In this document: piece after piece, positions 12,020 through 22,529 of the stretch | How positions within the stretch are numbered: the first letter of the stretch is position 1 | How the letters are laid out: every line of letters starts with the position of its first letter | NCBI GenBank assembly: GCA_037126765.1 | Contig: JBBCBC010000001.1 | Location: forward strand, 38,114,804 to 38,178,803 | Reading direction: 5' to 3' | DNA: 64,000 bases | DNA from: Stenogyne calaminthoides | Taxonomy: Eukaryota > Streptophyta > Magnoliopsida > Lamiales > Lamiaceae | The notes under the pieces: model-generated | Database searches by the model: none | What the model was told of the DNA's origin: nothing | Seen by the model: the letters and a program-made list of their open reading frames with translations, nothing else | Made by a program: the position numbers and the translations under genes

Positions 12020-14721
12020 CTCATAATCAAGGGCTTTTGTGAAAATGTCAGCAAGTTATTTTTCAGTAGAAATGTATTCTAAATTCACAACTTCTTTCTC
12101 TACAAGATCTCTTAAAAAGTGATGTCTTATACTTATATGCTTAGTCAAAGAATGTTGCACAGGATTCTTGAAAATATTGATAGCACTAGTATTATCACAA
12201 TAAACAGTCAAAATACCACTTTTCAACCCATAATCATCAAACAACTTTTTAAGCCATAGCAGTTGAGTGCAGCAACTTCCAGCAGCAACATATTCAGACT
12301 CAGTTGTTGATTGTGAAACACAATTCTGTTTCTTACTATGCCAGGAGATAATGTTGTTTCCCATGTAGAAGCATCCTCCACTAGTACTTTTTCTGTCATC
12401 ACAATCATCTACCCAATCTGCATCACTATAGCCAACTAAAGAGCAATTAGTATCCTTTGAGTACCAAATACCTAAATCACATGTTCCAGCCACATATCTT
12501 ATAATTCTTTTTACATAATTGAGATGTGATTCCTTAGGATTAGCTTGATATCTAGCACAAAGACAGACATTATACATAATATCAGGCCTACTAGAAGTGA
12601 AGTACAAAAGACTTCCAATCATTGATCTATACAAAGTTAGATCAACATCTTTTCCAATCAAGTCTTTACTCAACTTTTGAGTTGAACCCATAGGAGTTTT
12701 CATAGTTTTAGCACTTTCCAAACCAAACCTTTTCACCAGATTCTTAACATATTTGTTTTGACAAAACAAAATATCATCTTTCATTTGTTTGATCTGAAGA
12801 CCTAAAAAGAAATTTAGTTCTCCAACCATGGACATTTCAAAAGTACAAGTCATTTCTTTAAAAAACTTTCAAGCATATCATTACTAGCTGAACCAAATAC
12901 AATATCATCAACATATATTTGAACAACCATGATATCATTCTTAGAATTTTTAATGAACAAGGTTCTATCAGCTTCACCTCTCAAAAATCCAAATTCAAGT
13001 AAGAAATCAGTAAGTCTACCATATCAAGCTCTAGGTGCTTGTTTTAGACCATACAAAACTTTCTTTAACTTGTAAACATGATCAGGAAACTCTAGATTTT
13101 CAAAACCTTTAGGTTGTTCAACATAAGCTTCTTCATCTAGAATACCATTTAAGAAAACAGCTTTAACATCCATTTGATGCAAGTTAATGTTAATGAAACA
13201 TGCAATAGCAAGAAGTAATCTAATAGATTCTATTCTAGCAACAGGAGCAAATGTTTCATCAAAATCTATTCCTTCAATCTGAGGATAACCTTGAGCAACC
13301 AATCTAGCCTTGTTTCTCACAATATTATCGGATTCATCAGTTTTATTTTTGAAAATCCACTTTGTTCCTATGACATTAATATCATAATTAGGTCTAGGTA
13401 CAATTGTCCAAACATCATTTCTTTCAAACTGATTAAGCTCTTCATGCATAACATTTATCTAATTTTCATCATTAAGAGCTTCTTTAACATTCTTAGGCTC
13501 AATTGCAGAATGATAACACTCAAAAGTTACCTGATTGCATATGGATGACATACAAACTGGTCTTACAAGGTTATTGATATGAATACCCATTCTTCTTCTA
13601 GTTTGTACACATGTGGTAGCTTCTCCAATGATCTGATCTGATGGATGACTTTTCATAATCTTTGTTGAAGGAACCAACTGTTTTGAATACTGTGAATCTT
13701 GTGACAGATTTTCAGTATTTGAACTTTTGGATAATGTTGAATCAGATGTTGAAGGAACATTCTGATCAACATCCTTACTATCTTCAGTGTCATCAGTATC
13801 TTTGGATACTTCTATCAAATCTGATACATTGTCTTCAGCACTTTTTCCTGCAAGACTTGCAAGTTCATCAAATACCACATTAACAGATTCTTGTATAGTA
13901 TCAGTTCTCAAATTATAGATTCTATATGCCTTGCTATTCTTAGAGTATCCTAAGAAAAATCCTTTATCACTTTTTGAATCAAACTTGTGCAACTGATCTC
14001 TATCATTCAAAATGTAACAAACACAACCAAACACATGAAAGTATTTCAAATTTGGTTTCTTGTTATTCAGAATCTCATAGGGAGTACAATTACTACCATA
14101 ACGAATATAGACTCTATTCACAATGTGACAAGCAATATTTAAAGCTTTAGCCCAGAATTTCTTAGAAAGACTTTTTGAGGTTAGCATAACTCTTGCCATT
14201 TATTGCAAAGTTCTATTCTTTCTTTCAGCAATTCCATTTTGTTGTGGAGTTTTAGGTGAGGAAAATTCTTGCAATATTCCTTTCTTTTCACAGAAATTAG
14301 TAAACAAACTGTTTTCAAATTCTCTTCCATGATCAGACCTTATCCTACTGATCTTTAAACATAAAATAGTTTTAAACCTTTTGTAAAGAATTTTAAACTC
14401 AAAAAAAGTATCAATTTTTTCTTTCAGAAATATAACCCAAGTATATCTTGAAAAATCATCTACAAGAACATAAGAATACATCTTTCCACCTAAACTTTCA
14501 ATTTCCATAGGACCCATTAGATCCATATGAATCAATTCACAACACCTGTTTGTTGTACATGTTGACACCATTTGATGTGTTATCCTTACTTGCTTACCTT
14601 TCTGGCATGGTCCACAGACTTTTCCTTTTTCAAAGTTAAGATCAGGTAAACCAATAGCAGCACCTAGTCTATGCAATCTCTGAATACTTCTGTAATTAGC
14701 ATGACCAAGTTTTGATGCCAC
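12020..14721 (-). pseudogene. Integrase-RT-RNase H of the Sirevirus-like element
   Basis: Reading on the minus strand: integrase zinc region (LGHANYRSIQ then CGPCQKG), catalytic core (IHMDLMGPME, IRSDHGREFEN, QQNGIAERKNRTLQ), then RT with intact YVDD (IYVDDIVFG, about 12903-12915), then RNase H (YSDADWVDDCDDRKSTSGG, STTESEYVAAG, VYCDNTSAINI). Breaks: TAA at 14200 after NRTLQ; TAG replacing Trp in DEN*INVMHEE near 13456; TGA replacing Trp in APRA*YGRL near 13023; a frameshift in the T/A run near 12850; and TAA at about 12054 in STEK*LADIFTK. Three of the four stops replace a codon one base away. RNase H would end near 12020. Confidence 0.9.
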
Positions 14722-15731
14722 AAAATAATATCATCTGCTTTAGCACTTTTACAAATATGATTTGAATCAATCAAATAGCAATTATCAGCAGATCTATTAC
14801 CAGTCATTAAGCATTCATCATTCTTATCAAACACATAGCATGAATTCTTGTCAAATTTCACATGTAAATCATCATCACATAATTGACTAATACTAATCAG
14901 ATTAGCAAGTAAACCTTTTACATGTAACACATTTGTCAACTTTGGAAAACCAGAAACATTCCATGTTCCTTTACCAACAACTTTACCTTTTGAACCACCA
15001 CCATAGGTAACATGACCACCATTGTATGATGTATAATTAATCAGATGATTAACTTGACCAGTCATGTGTTCATGTTTATCATCATCTAACATATTTGAGT
15101 TTATCTCATAAGTTTTTAAAATACTGATCAACTCATTTTGACTCAATAAATCAGTGTTTTTAGCATCTTCTATTGCACATATTTTAGCATCAAATCGTTT
15201 AGGAACAGTTCTAAGTATTTTATTGACTAACCGAGTGTTAGAAATTGGATCACCAAGTGAGTGTGACTCATTAGCAATCTCACTTATCCTTTCATTGTAT
15301 GATGAAATGCTTTCATCATCCTTCATCTTCAAGTTTTCAAACTTGGTTCCCAACATTCTGGGTCTAGTCCTTCGAACACTTTCTGATCCTTCACAATGTT
15401 CCTGCAATATTTCCCATGCATCCTTAGAAGAAACACAGTTAGATATCAGTTTAAACATTGAAACATCTGTGGCAGTAAATATAGCATTAAGAGCTTTAGA
15501 ATTGAAATTGGCCGATGTGCATTCATCATTTGACCAATCAATCTCCTTTTTGACTTGCGATTCTCCATCTCTATCATCAATTGCTCTTGGAGGATTCCAA
15601 CCAGATAACACACTGTGTCCTGCTCTCTCATCAATAGACTTAATGTACATGCGCATTTTAGGTTTCCAATATGGGTAATTTGATCCATCCAAAATTGGAG
15701 GTTTTAAAGACGGAGTAAGTGGATAATCCAT
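14664..15731 (-). pseudogene. Gag-protease of the Sirevirus-like element with internal deletion
   Basis: The frame opens at 15731 (MDYPLTPSLKPPILDGSNYP) with the copia gag domain (WEILQEHCEGSESVRRTRPR, FENLKMKDDESISSYNERI). After EINSNML it jumps to DDDKHEHMTGQVNHLINYT and continues as the protease-to-GAG-pre-integrase stretch (NVLHVKGLLANLISISQLC). In related elements a CCHC zinc knuckle and the protease motif LDSGCSRHMTG lie at this join. Here only HMTG survives, so both the RNA-binding knuckle and the catalytic aspartate appear deleted. A frameshift near 14715 (ILWHQNL versus LGHANYRS) separates it from integrase. Confidence 0.85.
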
Positions 15732-15798
15732 TGCAAAAACACACTTTAAACACAGGACCTTTAACTTAGTGTATCAAGTTTATGGCTTTGGCGCCAAC

Positions 15799-16576
15799 TG
15801 ACAGTGTGTGTGCGTGTATTTTCAGAGTGTTGTTGAAAATGTTATGCAACATATAAAACAACATACGACAGCAGAAGCATAAAAATGCAGTGCAAAGGAT
15901 TTCAAAATTTTGTATAGTCTGTAATCCAGACTACATGAACCTCATGGTTAAAAACATCACTATAACGAGTAGTGAGATACACACGAATCTCTTAAAAGAA
16001 CCTAAAAGGTGTAGTGAAAAACCACACACCAAAATCAATATATTCAATCAAGTAACTAGTGATCTTATTCAACCTAAAACTTGATCTAATAAGATAAAAT
16101 CAATACTGATAGGAGAGATTGTATTCCCTCGACCAGTACACATAGAATAACATCGACCCTCACACTCCTAGAATTACAAACACTCGGTTTTTCACTCTTG
16201 GTTGTGTCTTGGATGTTACTCTCTTAAGTTTGGAGTAGAGCAAATGGGATTTCACAACTCGAACTTGAATGTCGACTAATGCAGTCTATTTATAGGCTTT
16301 CGGACCAACTGCATTGTCCTATCCACTTGGTGTGAACAGCCTTGAACTTCTCTTCCACTATCTCCATGATCTTGGTGTAACCACCCATGATCTTTCTATT
16401 CTCACTTCATCAGTGCAACCGCTTGATAATTTCCGAGATTATCTTCAACCTGCAATGTAGGAAACATAGAAAAACACATCTATTAAATCGGAGTTAGTGT
16501 TAGGAGAAATGGCAAATTTATGATGTTGTGCAGAATGTTGTCCAACATCTGGAACAACATCCGTGCAACATCAACA
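15799..16576 (-). repeat. 5' LTR of the Sirevirus-like element
   Basis: Starts TGACAGTGTGTGTGCG on the plus strand and ends CAACATCAACA, followed by the TSD ACGTG (16577-16581). On the minus strand it is followed by GTTGGCGCCAAAGCC (about 15784-15798), which starts at the right place for a primer-binding site. The few differences from the partner LTR suggest a moderately recent insertion. Confidence 0.92.
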
Positions 16577-16728
16577 ACGTGAAATACGTGTACGCATGAT
16601 GTTTATTTATTCATTAATTATTATGTTGAATTGAATTAGGATTAATTCATGTTAGTAATTAATTGATTAATTTAAATATGTATTTAAATTTAACTCGAAT
16701 AGATCCGGGCACCCCTAATTTCCCAACA

Positions 16729-18691
16729 ATCTATTTGTAATTTGATATATTTATTTACAGTTTTGTATTTAAATTTCTATAATTTAAATTTTATTATTGA
16801 GATTGTAATTTTATTTTAAGTGTATGGTAAGTTTTTTTTTTATTATAGTTACGCATTTTGAATATCAAATAATTTAATATATCATCTTATTAATATAATA
16901 AAAATTAATTATAGATAAATATAATTATTAAATAGTGAAAAAGAAAGATTATTTTATTAATAGATTGGGTTGTGGGTGTTTGTTGATAAAGTGTGAAAAA
17001 AGATGAGGATTGGTTGAGTTGTAGGTTGTATATATGGAGGAGAGAAAAATGAATTATTTATTAGGAGATTGTGTTGTGGGTGTTTGTTGATAAAGATAAT
17101 CTTAATGTGATGCCAATTAATATATATATATGCATCGATCACTGCATATTTCAAGTAAACAAAAAACTTTAGGCTAATATCCAAAATATCTGCTCATCGA
17201 TCAGAACGAAGGACTTTATAAATTGCGGTAGAATCAATTAGAAGAAACAGTTTATTGATATTACCAGTAGACGTCAAGATCAATAGGGATTGTTTATGGG
17301 TAGTATACCACTTGTCGTTTCATCATCATCGAACCACTTCTCTTTCTTTTTATGAAGTCTAATTGGGTAAAACACTCGTGCTGATAACGTGTTGTGAAAT
17401 ATTATAACAAGAATGGAGAAAGTTCACAAGAACAAGGATTTGTTGACCCAGTTCATCAAGAATGACTACCTCTGGGGCAATACCAAGCCAGGAAGATATC
17501 TCACTATATATATATTAGGTTGTAACCCTAAATCCCATAAAGGAGTATTGTCCACAAAATGGATGTATTTAAAAACTTTTCTTAGCCTAGGATCACTCAA
17601 TGTACATATAATATGATCAATGAAACATAAATAATCAAGATTGAACAAGATAAGCTACTCATTTTTCATTGCATAACATAAATATTCCTGTGTATATTTA
17701 CAGGTTTGCAAAGCTACGCAATTCTACATACTGCATAATTCATATCCTTCCTAGTTCTTGACATTAATTACCACATTCACCTTTCCCCTCATTCACAAGT
17801 TATGAGTATAGAAGCATTAAACTAAATTTCGAAATAACATTTTCTAATGGACTTCAATTACCTTAGAACATATAGTTTGGTAATTTTTTTTAAACTCAAT
17901 CTGTTAACAAATGGATAGGAAGGAAATTTTGGAAGGAGTATGGAAGAAATATTGAAACTTAGCGTTGGAGTTTATGGTGAGACAAGGCACGGACGTAGTT
18001 GTGCGTTAGGATGACGCTGTGGTTGGGTGACACCGCGTGGATGTGGCGGGTGGCGCAGCAAGAGAGAAAAAAGAATTTAAGAGTTTTCCTTTTCAGCCTT
18101 CTGTTATGTTCTGTTCCGTTAATTCATCTACTTATTTTTAATAATTATTAAAATAAGTGTAGCCTTTAATAATTTATAATTTAATTTAAAAATTAATGAA
18201 AAAAAAAATGTGTCGGGCCAAAAAAACCTGAAACCTCGGGCCAAAATCCGCCCAAGACCGACCCGTCCGGTGATCCAATTGGGTCGGGCCAAATTGGCCA
18301 GGTTCTTTTCGGGCTTTTAAAAATGAGGCCCATCCCATCCTGATACCCAGGCTGCATGGGCCGACCGAGCGAACTGAGCTCAAATTGCCACCTCTACTCG
18401 TATATTCAATAGACGCAGCCGAACCCAACCAAAACAAGAGAGGAGAATATAAAAGCAAGAGTTTGGTTAAATGTTAAAGATATCAATGTTAAGAATTATG
18501 TGTATTCTAAATGGATCAACAACCCTAGACGTTGCATGTCTAGATAGCAGTTCATCATTTTTAGTTTGTTTAGATCAGGAGTATCTCAGTTGTCTCGATC
18601 TGCATATCCTGTAAGGATTAGAGTACCTCTTATATTTTTTGGTGATTAATATTTATTTTTGATACTTTAAATATCACTATTATGTATATAC
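16729..18691. other. Unassigned AT-rich interval
   Basis: About 2 kb between the copia element and a hAT element. It contains a direct repeat of some 38 bases (about 16954-16990 and 17057-17094, core GGGTGTTTGTTGATAAAG) and a run of TATATATA near 17120 and 17505. At 18190-18400 there is a GC-richer block whose minus strand begins TAGAGGTGGCAATTTGAG and contains many GGCCCGACCC words; it resembles one end of a hAT-type MITE, but no second end or TSD was found. The frames at 17413, 17466 and 18186 show no known domain. No gene is supported. Confidence 0.5.
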
Positions 18692-19451
18692 CAGTATTTT
18701 TATAATTGAACCAGAGACCAAACCGAACTGAGCACCGATTGGAGGTTCAATCGGTCGGATCGGTTGGACCGACAGTTTAACCGTTAAAATGATTATCTAT
18801 TTTTTTTCAATATTTTTTATGTTTTACTATTTTTGAAACATGTTCAATTAATCAATCCACTTATAATATTAATTAATCAAACTTGAGGCATAGAAATAAC
18901 ATAAACGTGATAGTTTTCTTGAGGAAAATATTAATTTGAAAATAGAGAAAAATTAGAATATATTTATCCCACATCAAGTAAATATTAGAGTAAATATGAG
19001 AGAAAATAATATAAAAGGGGGAAGAGGTTTTGTCCCACGTCGAATAATTATTAGAGGAAAAGTAAGAGGAAGTAATATAAAAGGAGAAAGATGTGGACTT
19101 ATCCCACATCGAGTAAGTAGTAAAAGAAATGTAAAGGAAAGTTATATAAAAGGGGGAGAGGTCCATCTCATATGGACCTCATATTTTTTATCCCAATTCC
19201 ACATCGAATAAATGTTAAAGAACATGTGAGATGAATTAATATAAAGTGGAGTGGAGGTGCATCTAGATCCTTACATGCAAGAAGGATTAGTAAAAAATTG
19301 ATCCGTATTTTGAAGTAATAAATTTAAAAAAAAACGGTCAAACCGGTTCAACCTGAAAAACAATTTTCACGGGGATTTTCGATCGATTTGCCTGCCGGTT
19401 CCCGGTTCAACCGGTTGAGCAGGCCGATTCGAACCGGTTATGAAAACACTG
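18692..19451. mobile_element. Non-autonomous hAT element
   Basis: The flanks carry a perfect 8-bp target duplication, GTATATAC at 18684-18691 and 19452-19459, the hAT hallmark. Ends are imperfect inverted repeats: CAGTATTTTTATAATTGAAC at the left, and CAGTGTTTTCATAACCGGTT read inward from the right. Subterminal ACCGGTTCAACC-type motifs cluster at both ends, the usual hAT transposase-binding arrangement. No transposase is encoded. Its centre carries four tandem promoter-like modules, listed separately. Confidence 0.9.
18966..19247 (+). promoter_or_regulatory. Four tandem USE + TATA modules (plant snRNA promoter type)
   Basis: The plant U-snRNA upstream sequence element consensus is RTCCCACATCG. 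Matches occur at 18966 (ATCCCACATCA), 19032 (GTCCCACGTCG), 19101 (ATCCCACATCG, perfect) and 19196 (ATTCCACATCG). Each is followed by a TATA box: TATAAAAG at 19010, 19076 and 19145, and TATAAAGT at 19240. The gap from the end of each USE to its TATA is exactly 33 bases in all four, the spacing known for Pol II-transcribed plant snRNA genes (the Pol III class uses about ten fewer). Only 14-43 bases separate each TATA from the next USE, so no snRNA gene fits between modules, and none was recognised after the last. Transcription from them is inference. Confidence 0.75.
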
Positions 19452-22400
19452 GTATATACAATATCATTATTAAATTCGTAGTGGCAAAACAGAGGAGCTA
19501 TGATGTCGAGGGTTGGGGCAACATTATTCTTAAGGATAAATTCAAGATGCTCAAAAAAGACCTTAAAAGTTGGAATAGAGATGTGTTTGGCTCCATTGAC
19601 AAGAGGATTGAGGAGAAAAGGAAAGAAATTCTGAAGTTAGACACAATTGATGATGTTTTTGGGTTAGATGAATCGGAGATCATCAACAGAAATGAAAGTC
19701 GGGCACTTCTTCTTTGTGACATGAATCTTAAGCAAAATCTTCTAAAACAGAAAGCGAGGGCAAAATGGATCCGAGAAGGGGACGCCAACACAAGTTTTTT
19801 CCATAAAGTCATCAATAGGAGGAGGAAGCGCAACGAGATTGTGGGAGTAACGATTGAAAATCAGTAGTGCGAAGAGATGGAAGACATCAAAAGAGGCACA
19901 TTGGAGTTCTTCAAAAAAACACTTCATAGCGGAGCTCGTTCCTAGACCTGCTTTAGTCCAAGATATCTGCCCTCAAAAGAACAGCCCAGTCAAAAATCAG
20001 ATGTTGACCGCTGTGTTTTCTGAGGAATAAATCAAGGTTGTTGTGGATTCATATGATAGTTCTAAAAGTCCAGGGCCCGACGGATTCGATTTTGTCTTCT
20101 TGAAAGACTTCTGGGAGGTTCTGAAAGGTGATTTTTTACGTATGTTTGAGGAGTTCCATGAGCACGGGAAGTTTGTAAAAGGACTTAACCCTTCATTCAT
20201 AGTCCTTATCCCTAAGAAAGAGGAAGCACAAGACCTTTCAGACTTTAGGCCAATATCTCTAATTGATTGTATCTACAAAGTGGTGGCAAATGTGTTCTCG
20301 TTGTGTCTGTGTAAGGTGATAGAGTCCATCATATCCGAACAACAATGTGCTTTAATCCGAGGGAGGCAAATACTAGATAATGTGGTGGTTCTCAATGAGG
20401 TAATCGAGGAGGCAAAGTCCAGAAAAGAGCAATGTCTTCTTTATAAGATAGATTTTGCTAAAGCTTACGACTCGGTTGATTGGGGGTATCTGAGGATGAT
20501 TATGGAAAGATTTGGCTTCGCGAACAAGTGGGTCAGATGGATCATGGAGTGTGTCTCTTTGGCTCACGCATCTGTTCTTATCAATCGGAGTCCGACAGAA
20601 GAATTCCACTAGGGAAGAGGACTTAGGCAAGGGGATCCTCTTTTCCCTTTCATATTTCTTATCGCAGCAGAAGGACTGAGCCTAATGCTTAACAAGACAA
20701 TCAGTAAAGATATCTTTGCCCCAATGTTGGTGGGAACGGACAGAATTCGGATCTCTCACCTTCAGTTTGCGGACGACACTATCTTCATTGGCAAAGTTTC
20801 CACAGAAAATGTCTGATTCCTGAAATGCTTCATCATCATTTTGGAGAGGGTATCCGGACTAAAAGTTAATCGAAAAAAATGTAGCGTGACCGGGCTTAAT
20901 GTGAACAGTGATGATATGCAACCATACGTGAATATCTTAGGATGCCAAGTGGGGGAGGAATCCTTTGTGTATCTGTGGGTCAAGGTTGGATGTGCACACA
21001 GAAAGGCTTCCGAATTGAACCATGTCATTCAGAAAATCCAGAATCGTTTGAGGAAATGGGAAGGTCTAAATCTCTCCATTGGGCGAAGACTTACTTTGAT
21101 TAACGCAATTCTAGCATCTCTTCTGGTCTACTACTTATCCACCTATCATGCTCCTAATAATGTTTTGTGTGAAATTGAAAGATTGCAAAGATATTTATTT
21201 TTATTTTTATTTTTTTTGGGGGGGGGGGGTGGGGTTGGGGTTGATGAGAGCAATGACAAAATCTCTTGGATTAAGTGGAAAACCATTTGCAAACTAAAAT
21301 CTTTGGGGGGACTTGGGGTGAACGATCTTTAGTGTTTTAATAGAGTTCTTTTGGGTATATGGGTGTTGAGATTTTTCTCTAATCCGGGGTGTTTGTGGGC
21401 TAGAGTGATTAGGTCGAGATGGGGAGCTAGTGGGGGGATAGGCAGTGTTGGAGGGAGAAGAGGAGAGTCTCGGGTTGGTGGGGTGAGGTTCTAAAGGTTG
21501 TGGGAGTGGGTGATGAGGACTGGTTTTTGTTGGGTTTGGGTAAGGAAAATGGGGACGGGAGAAATACTCTTTTTTGGGAGGAAAAGTGGGTGGGGGATAT
21601 ACCTTTAAAGTTGATTTTTCCAAGATTATACAGACTTTGCCAGGATAGTTCTTTGAGTGTGAGGGTGCTTGGAGGTGGAAGTGACAGTGGAGGAGGGAGT
21701 TATTTGAGAGTTACCTACGCTAAACAATTTAATTGACTTGGTGAACAGGTACACTTTAATACAGGACAAGGAAGATCTATGGAAATGGAGATTCTCAACA
21801 GACGGACTCTACAACACTAAGGCTGCCTATAGCCAACTCACTCAGGACGACGATGCAGATTCGGTTTTGGAAGACGAGAAGATAGTGTTTACAGCAATAT
21901 GGAACAAGTGGGTGCCGATTAAAGTGAGTATTCATGCTTGGTGAGTATTATGGGAGAGAATTCCAACCACGACGAACTTGAGAAGACGGAACGCACTTCC
22001 ACAAGCTTCATATATTCGTTGTCCATTCTGCAGCACCGATTTGAAAACTGTAAGACATGTTCTATTTGAATGCTATTTTGTGTTTCGTATTTGGATGGAA
22101 TGTGTCGATTGATTTGGGGTGTGCACAGTCCTAACATCCAACCCAAAGATAAGCCTACTCCATTTTAGTAGACTTATTAGAGGGAATGATGGGAAGACCC
22201 TCATGGTGGGCTTGTGTGAGTGTATTGTTTGGACTATTTTGGATACCCGAAACGCCATAATCTCTAAAGGAAAAAGCAGAGATTTAGGATATCGTAGAAG
22301 ACTTTAGAGCTGAATTAATGCAAGAGGATCATGGAGACACAAAATGTCATATAATGAGTGGAGTTTCGAGCCTAAAGCAATATTTTGGCAGACTTGATTA

Positions 22401-22529
22401 CAAACCAGAATTCTGGTGGTTCCTTTTGTAGTTTATCCTAGGCAATTCTTGCCTAATCAATGGTAAATCCGGGTACTTCTCATTCTCATGTCCTTTATGA
22501 ATAAAAACTTTTTTTCTGATAAAAAAAAA
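19452..22529 (+). mobile_element. 5'-truncated L1-type LINE
   Basis: A decayed plant non-LTR retrotransposon: the end of the endonuclease-RT linker, RT, and a C-terminal zf-RVT-like region, ending in a 3' stretch with AATAAA (about 22499) and an A-rich tail (22520-22529). The endonuclease and ORF1 are absent, consistent with 5' truncation. The exact left end is not resolved because a hAT element abuts it, and I could not find a target duplication. Confidence 0.85.
19480..22306 (+). pseudogene. LINE ORF2 (reverse transcriptase) remnant
   Basis: Recognisable pieces in order: linker (YDVEGWGNIILKDKFKMLKK, KARAKWIREGDANTSFFHKV), RT motifs (SKSPGPDGFDFVFLKDFW, DFRPISLIDCIYKVVA, LLYKIDFAKAYDSVDW, GRGLRQGDPL), catalytic LQFADDTIFIG near 20762-20795, and a Cys-rich tail (CPFCSTDLKTVRHVLFEC near 22020-22070). 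In-frame stops interrupt it at 19867, 20028, 20613 and 20813. A poly-T to poly-G tract (21192-21245) replaces part of the region after RT, and frames are lost between 21330 and 21740. The catalytic FADD is preserved but the protein is dead. Confidence 0.88.

Larger units (their letters stand above)
7585..16576 (-). mobile_element. Sirevirus-like Ty1/copia element nested in an LTR
   Basis: This is a complete but defective 9.0-kb copia element on the minus strand: 5' LTR 15799-16576, gag-protease 15731-14664, integrase, RT and RNase H to about 12020, a further sense-strand ORF (11083 to about 8870), polypurine tract (CCAAATTGGGGGAG read on minus, 8354-8370) and 3' LTR 7585-8353. The flanking 5-bp TSD ACGTG is perfect. 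The order gag-PR-INT-RT-RH is that of Ty1/copia. An ORF 3' of pol is characteristic of Sireviruses such as SIRE1, hence the assignment. The primer site read on minus after the LTR is GTTGGCGCCAAAGCC, not the tRNA-Met type used by Copia-A. Confidence 0.88.
6013..16728 (+). repeat. 3' LTR of Copia-A copy 1, split by a nested element
   Basis: The LTR begins TGTTGGGGTTATACTG after the polypurine tract, runs to 7584, and resumes at 16582 (AAATACGTGTACGC) to end at 16728 (CCCTAATTTCCCAACA). The 5-bp duplication ACGTG at 7580-7584 and 16577-16581 brackets the insertion. The joined LTR is about 1.7 kb, matches 1-250 closely at its 3' end and has a CTATAAATAGG TATA box near 7320. DNA after 16728 is the right flank of the whole element. 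Confidence 0.93.

Noticed and set aside
18186..18458. 90-codon minus-strand ORF
   Set aside because: It lies over a GGCCCGACCC-rich repeat resembling a MITE end and shows no domain or codon pattern of a gene.
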